This document shows positions 1 through 4,099 of a stretch of 6,646 nucleotides of DNA, piece after piece; positions within the stretch are counted from its first letter, which is position 1, and each line of letters begins with the position of its first letter. The notes under the pieces are model-generated. The model saw only the letters and a program-made list of their open reading frames with translations, did not search any database and was not told the DNA's origin. This stretch comes from Microthrixaceae bacterium (GTDB lineage Bacteria > Actinomycetota > Acidimicrobiia > Acidimicrobiales > Acidimicrobilacustridaceae). Made by a program: the position numbers and the translations under genes. Where the stretch lies: contig JAHFUU010000147.1 of NCBI GenBank assembly GCA_023264915.1, forward strand, positions 1 to 6,646, read 5' to 3'.

Positions 1-495
1 CAGATCCTCTCCGCCTTCACCTCGGCGTTGCGACCACCCGCAGGGGCGTTGCATGTGTCCGAGCAGAGCGAAGAGGCGAGCACGTTGCTCGAAGCGGACT
101 TCGACGGCAAGGACGACTGGCGTCTCGTCGACTCGGTGTTCCTGGATCAGGCTCCGGACGGCTTCGGCACGGCGCTCGGCTTCTTCTCCGATGACGCCTT
201 CCGGTACTTCCTGCCCGCCTACCTGATCGCCGACCTAGGCGGGTTGCTCGCGCAGTCGGACCCGGTGTTCCACCTCACCCACGGGCTCACCGACGCCACA
301 CGTGACCAGCACCTCGTAGGAAGGCATCGTGAGGTCACCTGGTGGGACTATCGCACCGCCCGCCTCGCATCTCTCACGCCCGATGAGGCGGCCGCGGTGG
401 TCTCATACCTGACCCGTCGTGTCGCCATTGACGAGCTCGCTCGCGAAGACATCAACCAGGCCCTCCGCAACTACTGGCTGACACGCCGGCGGTGA
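1..495 (+). CDS. DUF6714-like protein of unknown function, 5' end cut by window edge
   Basis: The reading frame is open from base 1, so the gene probably starts left of the window. A TTG at 28 could be a start, but the residues before it (QILSAFTSAL) fit the expected N-terminal helix of the family, so I treat the gene as partial. The 164 visible residues carry a hallmark-like core, a run of acidic and aromatic residues followed by FFSDDAFRYFLPAYLIADL (about residues 61-79 from base 1), which resembles DUF6714 proteins. This family is known only as small soluble proteins without an assigned reaction. There is no signal peptide or membrane segment in the visible part. The stop at 493-495 lies 11 bp from the end of a convergent membrane-protein remnant. 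The last 33 codons lie within a direct repeat found again at 2976-3076. The family name is from memory of its consensus; the coding call itself is firmer. Confidence 0.7.
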   Translation, partial: QILSAFTSALRPPAGALHVSEQSEEASTLLEADFDGKDDWRLVDSVFLDQAPDGFGTALGFFSDDAFRYFLPAYLIADLGGLLAQSDPVFHLTHGLTDATRDQHLVGRHREVTWWDYRTARLASLTPDEAAAVVSYLTRRVAIDELAREDINQALRNYWLTRRR

Positions 496-684
496 TCGAG
501 GTTTCGTCAGGGCACCTGCGGGCCGCGTAGAGCGGAGGTGAGGTTGACGCCGATGCCATCCCGATTCAGGCGGTACTGATCGGCGCGGGTGGAACGCAGG
601 GTTGGGGCGAGCTGCGCGAAGGCGAGGGTGAACCATGCCACACCGACGAGATAGGGGATGATCGACTGGGCAGGCAACGCCCCG
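395..684. repeat. Left copy of ~290-bp direct repeat (DUF6714 3' end plus membrane-protein 3' end)
   Basis: This stretch matches 2976-3264 with about 13 differences, one of them a single-base indel near 502-506, giving roughly 95% identity. It covers the last ~33 codons of DUF6714, the short convergent gap, and the last ~55 codons of the minus-strand membrane protein. Both copies are in the same orientation. Identity ends abruptly on both sides: on the left the intact DUF6714 gene continues, and on the right unique sequence leads into a 14-bp array. Confidence 0.92.
507..674 (-). pseudogene. C-terminal fragment of the four-helix membrane protein
   Basis: Read on the minus strand, this encodes PAQSIIPYLVGVAWFTLAFA and continues to the normal C terminus (…RGPQVP, stop at 507-509). 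It corresponds to residues 138-192 of the intact protein at 3087-3665, with two conservative changes that I can see (STRAD versus SIRAD, GIGVN versus GIGIN). Only the fourth membrane helix and the cytosolic tail remain; the first three helices and any native start are gone. Upstream the frame stays open into the 14-bp array, which would give a low-complexity Arg/Trp/Ala/Val N terminus, but nothing suggests this fusion is a real protein. I regard it as a duplication remnant. Confidence 0.85.
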
Positions 685-702
685 GAACCCGCACCGCCTC
701 GT

Positions 703-932
703 ACCGCGCCAACGGCATCGCACCAACGGCACCGCGTCAACGGCACCGCGCCAACGGCACCGCGCCAACGGCACCGCGCCAACGGCACCGCGCCAACGGC
801 ACCGCGCCAACGGCACCGCGCCAACGGCACCGCGCCAACGGCACCGCGTCAACGGCACCGCGCCAACGGCACCGCGCCAACGGCACCGCGCCAACGGCAC
901 CGCGTCAACGGCACCGCGTCAACGGCACCGCG
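703..932. repeat. 14-bp tandem array, 16 units plus a partial
   Basis: The unit is ACCGCGCCAACGGC, from 703 to 926, with a six-base partial unit after it. Variants have T for C at position 7 (units at 731, 843, 899 and 913), and the second unit (717) is more diverged. Because 14 is not a multiple of three, every frame reads through as a 14-residue periodic peptide, which explains several long spurious ORFs here. Most of the gene-free stretch 675-1086 is this array; the rest (933-1086) shows only the dyad at 979-1015. Confidence 0.95.
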
Positions 933-978
933 GCAGTGCTCCGCCCGATCAACCTCCCCTGGGCATCGCTTCGCTCTA

Positions 979-1015
979 GCGTGTGGAGCGCTCCCGATGG
1001 GTTCACCCCACACGC
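979..1015. other. 8-bp perfect inverted repeat downstream of the protease gene
   Basis: GCGTGTGG (979-986) and CCACACGC (1008-1015) are perfect complements with a 21-nt loop. The element lies ~70 bp past the stop of the minus-strand M50 gene, so it could be a weak terminator or processing hairpin. No T-tract follows it on the minus strand, so a terminator role is only a possibility. Confidence 0.3.
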
Positions 1016-1086
1016 CAGACACGGTGGTATCAGCCCCTCTTCCAGCGGCTGATCCGACGGATGCGCCGGCTACGTCTCTTCATGAT

Positions 1087-2370
1087 TCACCTCCCTTCGC
1101 ACGTTCCTTCGCACGTTCCTTCGCTGGCTGCTTCGCGGTCGCGTCCCCGATGGCCAATGATGTGACCAACCTGTGCAGCGCCGCCGAGAACGAGCGGGGC
1201 TACGAACACGATGGCGCCGACCGCGCCGAGCAAGGAGGTGCTGAACGCCATCGCCACGACTGGCCACAGCTCGTTGAGCCACACCGCGGCCCCGGATACC
1301 AGCAAGGCAATGCCAAACGCAATGCTGAACAAGCCGTAGACCGCAAGAACCCGGTCTCGTCGAGTGGTCGCTTGCTGAGGATGGCGCAGAGCGTGGCGCA
1401 GAGCGTGGCGCAGAGCGTGGCGCAGAGCGTGGCGCAGAGCGTGGAATGACTTCTCTCGAAGCTCGGGCTCATCAAGTGCATCGGAGAGGAACCAGTAGCC
1501 GTCGAGTTGGAGCAGCGGCACGAGATTGATGAGCACAGTGAGGTACATCAGTACGGCCACGACTCGGAGGAGGAGACCGACGTCTGTTGGTCCACACCGC
1601 CACGCCGCGATGGCGACCACGCCGCCAACCAACAAGTCAGCGCATGGCCCAGCAACCGCTTGGCTCATGCGGTACCGGCGAGCCAGCATCAGCGCGTTTG
1701 TTGCATCGACGAAGAACGACAGACCACCCCAGTAGAACCCGAACCCGGCACGTCCGACTCGGCGCCCGTGGCCGTCGATCACGAGAGCGTGCGCGGTTTC
1801 ATGAAGGATCGCCGTGGGGATCTCGGTCGCGATCAAGACCCAGATAGCGATGACCGCGCCATGTGCAGACAGGTCAGTGTCGATCCAATTGCTCGTCGCC
1901 ACTAGAAGTGCGAAGCCCACGATCCCTACTGCCACCGCCGCGAGCGCTCCAGGAGCCGTCGCTACATACCGACCACCAGCACGTTGTGCAAAGTGAACGA
2001 ACCTGCTGAAGCCCGCGAACTCGATACCGTTGCGTGATGCCACAACTCCCCGTTCGGGAGTAGCGGCTATCCCTTCGAGGAACCCTCCAGACGCCAGCTC
2101 CTCGAGCAGGTCAGCAGCAAACGGGCCGAAGCGGGAGACGATCGCTTCGGCCGAAGCGGTGCCGTCACATGCGTCGATGACGTCAACCTCCTCGCCGCGC
2201 AGCAGGAGATGCCAGAGCCCATCCGGGCGTGCCACGACGATCTCGTCACCGAAGCACTGTCGTTCAGTGCCGGCCACGAGCCGCGGAAGACCCTGGGAAG
2301 AAGCGTGATCGGCCGGCGCACGTTCAACAGACCGCCCATCATCCACCAGAGTCTGGTGAGAAACTTGCAC
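1087..2370 (-). CDS. M50-type membrane zinc metalloprotease with N-terminal PqqD/RRE-like domain
   Basis: A 427-residue polytopic membrane protein. Residues ~30-100 resemble a PqqD/RiPP-recognition-element winged helix: a strand-rich start, then EVDVIDACDGTASAEAIVSRFG and a final GFLEG. The M50 core follows: a hydrophobic segment at ~139-159, a second at ~172-190, HETAH at 190-194 (zinc ligands H190 and H194, catalytic E191), and NLVPLLQLDGYW at 282-293, where D290 is the expected third ligand. Further membrane segments lie at ~236-257, 264-287, 341-362 and 369-398. Proteins with this layout ('putative peptide zinc metalloprotease') often occur with peptide-modification genes, but no precursor, radical-SAM or ABC transporter gene is visible here. 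The GTG start follows GGGGGAGGG at a suitable distance. Oddities are five tandem HALR units at residues 310-329, just after the third-ligand motif, and a repetitive Cys-containing tail (EGTCEGTCEGR). Substrate unknown. Confidence 0.85.
   Translation of the reverse strand: MQVSHQTLVDDGRSVERAPADHASSQGLPRLVAGTERQCFGDEIVVARPDGLWHLLLRGEEVDVIDACDGTASAEAIVSRFGPFAADLLEELASGGFLEGIAATPERGVVASRNGIEFAGFSRFVHFAQRAGGRYVATAPGALAAVAVGIVGFALLVATSNWIDTDLSAHGAVIAIWVLIATEIPTAILHETAHALVIDGHGRRVGRAGFGFYWGGLSFFVDATNALMLARRYRMSQAVAGPCADLLVGGVVAIAAWRCGPTDVGLLLRVVAVLMYLTVLINLVPLLQLDGYWFLSDALDEPELREKSFHALRHALRHALRHALRHALRHPQQATTRRDRVLAVYGLFSIAFGIALLVSGAAVWLNELWPVVAMAFSTSLLGAVGAIVFVAPLVLGGAAQVGHIIGHRGRDREAASEGTCEGTCEGR
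1097..1120. repeat. 12-bp direct duplication in the M50 3' end
   Basis: TTCGCACGTTCC occurs twice in tandem (1097-1108, 1109-1120), followed by a partial third unit (TTCGC). On the minus strand it encodes the EGTC repeats of the protease C terminus. Being a multiple of three, it preserves the frame. Confidence 0.9.
1382..1441. repeat. 12-bp tandem array, 5 units, inside the M50 gene
   Basis: Five identical copies of TGGCGCAGAGCG run from 1382 to 1441. On the minus strand they encode five HALR tetrapeptides (protease residues 310-329). The copies appear identical at the DNA level, which suggests recent expansion by slippage, and the unit length keeps the gene in frame. Confidence 0.95.
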
Positions 2371-2374
2371 GCCG

Positions 2375-2383
2375 CCCTCCCCC
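2375..2383 (-). promoter_or_regulatory. Ribosome binding site of the M50 gene
   Basis: On the minus strand GGGGGAGGG ends four bases before the GTG at 2370-2368, so its GGAGG core lies about five bases from the start. This strong Shine-Dalgarno match supports GTG as the start. Confidence 0.75.
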
Positions 2384-2397
2384 GCAAGAGTTAGCGG

Positions 2398-2427
2398 ACG
2401 CTAGCACGTTGCCGGATCTCAATTCAA
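2398..2427 (-). promoter_or_regulatory. Candidate promoter of the M50 gene
   Basis: Read on the minus strand, TTGAAT (2427-2422) and TAGCGT (2403-2398) are separated by 18 bp. They fit a housekeeping -35 and the actinobacterial TANNNT -10. A transcript starting ~7 bp downstream would have a leader of about 20 nt containing the ribosome binding site. This is inferred from position and sequence only. Confidence 0.45.
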
Positions 2428-2435
2428 GCGCCAAC

Positions 2436-2450
2436 CTTCAAACCTTGAAG
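2436..2450. promoter_or_regulatory. Perfect 6+6 bp palindrome in the divergent intergenic region
   Basis: CTTCAA-ACC-TTGAAG is a perfect dyad with a 3-bp centre. It lies between the protease gene and the ATPase remnant, just upstream of the candidate protease promoter. It could be a repressor operator, but the match is short and no local regulator gene is visible. Confidence 0.3.
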
Positions 2451-2454
2451 TCCC

Positions 2455-2490
2455 GGCGGTGATCGCAGAGATGGCGGTGATCGCAGAGAT
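2455..2490. repeat. 18-bp direct duplication just before the ATPase remnant
   Basis: GGCGGTGATCGCAGAGAT occurs twice in exact tandem (2455-2472, 2473-2490), followed by GGGCAG and the ATG at 2497. The duplication occupies the expected ribosome-binding region, where only a weak GAGATGGG is available. Confidence 0.9.
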
Positions 2491-2496
2491 GGGCAG

Positions 2497-2974
2497 ATGC
2501 CGTCGAATCAGTACGTGATCGAGAGAGCGCGCCATATCGAACAGTGCCGCCGGTTGCTGGCCACGGTGCCTTGTGTTTCGGTCGTCGGGGCAAGGCGGAT
2601 CGGCAAGACCACGCTCGCGGCCCAGATCGCGGACTCCTTGGCGGGGCCTGTCCAGCGGTTCGATCTGGAGCTACCGAGCGATCTCGGGCGGCTCGCCGAA
2701 CCCGCGCTGGCGCTGCAGGGCCTCGATGGTCTGGTGCGACTCGACGAGGTCCAGCGGAGACCGGACCTCTTCCCTGTACTTCGGTCCCTGATCGACCGGC
2801 ACGCCGGTGGCCGATTCCTCGTCCTCGGCAGCGCAGCGCCGGAACTGCTCCGGCAGTCCTCGGAGACCTTGGCGGGTCGCGTCGCGTTCCACGACCTGAC
2901 GCCCTTCACGATCGACGAGGCGGAATCCCCTAGCCAGGACGGTCTGGGTGCGCGGAGGGTTTCCACCGTCGTCC
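2497..2974 (+). pseudogene. N-terminal part of a DUF4143-type AAA ATPase, frameshifted and truncated
   Basis: From ATG 2497 (an in-frame stop at 2446-2448 precedes it and no other start lies between) the protein begins like ATPases of the AAA_14/DUF4143 group. Walker A is GARRIGKT (residues 31-38), Walker B LVRLDEVQ (79-86), then FLVLGSAAPELL (107-118) and LAGRVAFHDLTPFTIDE (125-141). Intact members are roughly 400 residues and have a C-terminal DUF4143 domain, absent here. Near 2926-2940 a frameshift is evident: the frame from 2497 turns into unrelated residues, while the +1 frame gives TVWVRGGFPPSS, matching the family's conserved LWxRGGFP motif. At ~2975 ATPase similarity stops and the right copy of the DUF6714 repeat begins. 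The uncorrected frame ends at 3012. I see an intact nucleotide-binding core but a dead gene; a short translated product cannot be excluded. Confidence 0.82.
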
Positions 2975-2975
2975 A

Positions 2976-3076
2976 CGGTGGTCTCATACCTGACCCGTCG
3001 TGCCGCCATTGACGAGCTCGCTCGCGAAGACATCAACCAGGCCCTCCGCAACTACTGGCTGACACGCCGGCGGTGA
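2976..3076 (+). pseudogene. C-terminal tail fragment of the DUF6714-like gene
   Basis: It encodes VVSYLTRRAAIDELAREDIN and continues to the same NYWLTRRR end as the gene at 1-495, with one residue changed (A for V after TRR). It stops at 3074-3076, 10 bp from the convergent membrane-protein gene. It has no start of its own. It is in the same frame as the frameshift-corrected ATPase motif (GGFPPSS), so the junction would form an ATPase-DUF6714 fusion if the upstream frameshift were absent. Confidence 0.85.
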
Positions 3077-3264
3077 TCGAGGCTCCTCAGGGCACCTGCG
3101 GGCCACGTAGCGCGGAGGTGAGGTTAATTCCGATGCCATCCCGATTCAGGCGGTACTGATCGGCGCGTATGGAACGCAGGGTTGGGGCGAGCTGCGCGAA
3201 GGCGAGGGTGAACCATGCCACACCGACGAGATAGGGGATGATCGACTGGGCAGGGAACCCCCCG
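2976..3264. repeat. Right copy of ~290-bp direct repeat
   Basis: This is the counterpart of 395-684, in the same orientation. Its left boundary is the breakpoint against the ATPase remnant; on the right it continues without interruption into the intact membrane-protein gene. The right copy lacks one base near 3082 relative to the left, within the short convergent intergenic gap. The offset is 2581 bp before and 2580 bp after that indel. Confidence 0.92.
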
Positions 3265-3665
3265 ACGAAACCGAACAGCGCCGACGTGTCGGCGAAGGCG
3301 AGTCCGAGGAAGCAGCGTTGTCGGTAGACCGCTGCGAGTGCTGCTGGGTCGATCTCGCGGGAACACCTGTAGCGACCGAGCGGTGTAGCGCCGACGAGGG
3401 AGAGTCGAGCTGTAGCCGAAGCTGCTCCAGCCACCATGGCGACGGTGATCCACACCGTCAGCGAGTCGCCGGTTCGCTCACTGCTCCCGGGTAGGACGAA
3501 GACGAGGACGACCCCGAACAACCCGAGGGTGGCCGAGACCGCGACGATGGTGGCGCGAAGGGCGATCAATCCGTCTGTCGAGGGACCTTGTCGGAACGGC
3601 GGGAACGGAACCAGAGCCCCGACGGCATTGCGGAGAGCCGGCATCCAACCGGGATCGTCGTCCAC
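3087..3665 (-). CDS. Four-helix integral membrane protein of unknown function
   Basis: A 192-residue protein with a short N-terminal region, then four hydrophobic segments at about residues 36-58, 69-91, 118-137 and 141-161, and a polar C-terminal tail (YRLNRDGIGINLTSALRG). Between helices 2 and 3 lies a conserved-looking charged loop (REIDPAALAAVYRQR) running into FLGLAFADTSALFGFVGG; the helix 3 pattern recalls small-residue helix packing, but I cannot name a family. GTG 3665 is the start because an in-frame TAG (3677-3675) lies just upstream; the ribosome binding site is weak (GGCTGGGCGG). An internal ATG at residue 8 is an alternative start. The gene converges on the DUF6714 tail fragment, and its 3' third is duplicated at 507-674. 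Function unknown. Confidence 0.75.
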   Translation of the reverse strand: MDDDPGWMPALRNAVGALVPFPPFRQGPSTDGLIALRATIVAVSATLGLFGVVLVFVLPGSSERTGDSLTVWITVAMVAGAASATARLSLVGATPLGRYRCSREIDPAALAAVYRQRCFLGLAFADTSALFGFVGGFPAQSIIPYLVGVAWFTLAFAQLAPTLRSIRADQYRLNRDGIGINLTSALRGPQVP

Positions 3666-3742
3666 CCGCCCAGCCTACGGACCCCACCGTGCTCAGTCTT
3701 GCGAGACCAATGGCGTTCGTGCCTCCTCGTCGGTCGAGCCGG

Positions 3743-3833
3743 GGTCCGTGAGGCAGGTCCGTGAGGCAGGTCCGTGAGGCAGGTCCGTGAGGCAGGTCCG
3801 TGAGGCAGGTCCGTGAGGCAGGTCCGTGAGGCG
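3743..3833. repeat. 13-bp tandem array, 7 units
   Basis: Seven copies of GGTCCGTGAGGCA run without gaps; the last ends in G instead of A. The array lies 77 bp upstream of the membrane-protein start, in the 434-bp divergent region 3666-4099. Besides this array that region holds the 24-bp repeat, a GC-rich hairpin, operator-like direct repeats and a candidate promoter. I see no gene in it. Confidence 0.95.
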
Positions 3834-3881
3834 GGTCGGAGGGGGGATCGTGAGGCGGGTTGGAGGGGGGATCGTGACGGC
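3834..3881. repeat. 24-bp repeat, 2 units, adjoining the 13-bp array
   Basis: Two copies (3834-3857, 3858-3881) begin GGTCGG or GGTTGG, continue with a G-run, and end ATCGTGAGGCG or ATCGTGACGGC. Part of each unit (GTGAGGCGGGT) resembles the 13-bp unit, so the 24-bp form may be a derivative with an inserted G-rich segment. Both strands stay free of stops for a long distance because of these repeats. Confidence 0.85.
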
Positions 3882-3960
3882 GTCGCGACGGGGTCCGCGA
3901 CGGTGGACGGGTCGCGACGGTGACGCCAGGTGGTAGACCTTTGGATTGAGAGAACGCACG

Positions 3961-3976
3961 ACGCCCGGAGGGGCGT
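3961..3976. other. GC-rich hairpin in the divergent region
   Basis: ACGCCC-GGAG-GGGCGT is a perfect 6-bp stem with a 4-nt loop. No U-tract follows it on either strand, so I do not call it an intrinsic terminator. Its place between two divergent genes suggests a regulatory or neutral element. Confidence 0.3.
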
Positions 3977-3989
3977 GGGCGTCCCGGCA

Positions 3990-4020
3990 GTGTGGCAACT
4001 TCGACACTCTGTGTGACAAC
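3990..4020. promoter_or_regulatory. Operator-like direct repeats upstream of the DUF222-HNH gene
   Basis: GTGTGGCAAC (3990-3999) and GTGTGACAAC (4011-4020) match at 9 of 10 bases, with starts 21 bp apart, about two helical turns. The second lies in the spacer of the candidate promoter at 4001-4030, where a bound protein could block or assist RNA polymerase. No binding protein is known. Confidence 0.35.
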
Positions 4021-4030
4021 ACCGTAAAAA
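4001..4030 (+). promoter_or_regulatory. Candidate promoter of the DUF222-HNH gene
   Basis: TCGACA (4001-4006, 5 of 6 to the -35 consensus) and TAAAAA (4025-4030, 4 of 6 to the -10 consensus) are separated by 18 bp. They sit in the only clearly AT-rich patch of the intergenic region. The leader to the GTG at 4100 would be ~60 nt. I looked for a LexA box of the GAAC-N4-GTTC type and did not find one. Confidence 0.35.
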
Positions 4031-4099
4031 TATCAGAGATCTGTGTGGGCCGCCTGTTTTCAGTGCTTTCTCGTCACACCCAGTCTCTAGGGTTGAGAC

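Noticed and set aside
403..900. Minus-strand ORFs rich in RCRWRGAV repeats
   Set aside because: These translate the 14-bp array; the only protein similarity is the membrane-protein tail at 507-674, listed as a fragment.
703..932. Possible CRISPR array (also considered for 3743-3833 and 6505-6630)
   Set aside because: The units are contiguous 13-14 bp repeats without spacers, and no cas gene is present.
658..1449. A 263-codon plus-strand ORF across the 14-bp array and the M50 3' end
   Set aside because: Open only because the array lacks stops in all frames; the rest is antisense to the well-supported protease, and the composition is repetitive.
2453..2465. CCGGCGGTGATCG before the ATPase matches the end of both DUF6714 copies (486-498, 3067-3079)
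   Set aside because: A 13-bp match in GC-rich DNA can arise by chance, and the flanks do not extend it; too weak to claim a third repeat copy or att-like site.
2497..3012. A functional toxin-antitoxin or defence ATPase
   Set aside because: The C-terminal domain is absent, a frameshift lies before the RGGFP motif, and no partner gene is present.
395..3264. Insertion sequence or integrative element with a long target duplication
   Set aside because: No transposase, integrase or terminal inverted repeats are visible, and 290 bp is far too long for a transposon target duplication; homologous recombination or duplication fits better.
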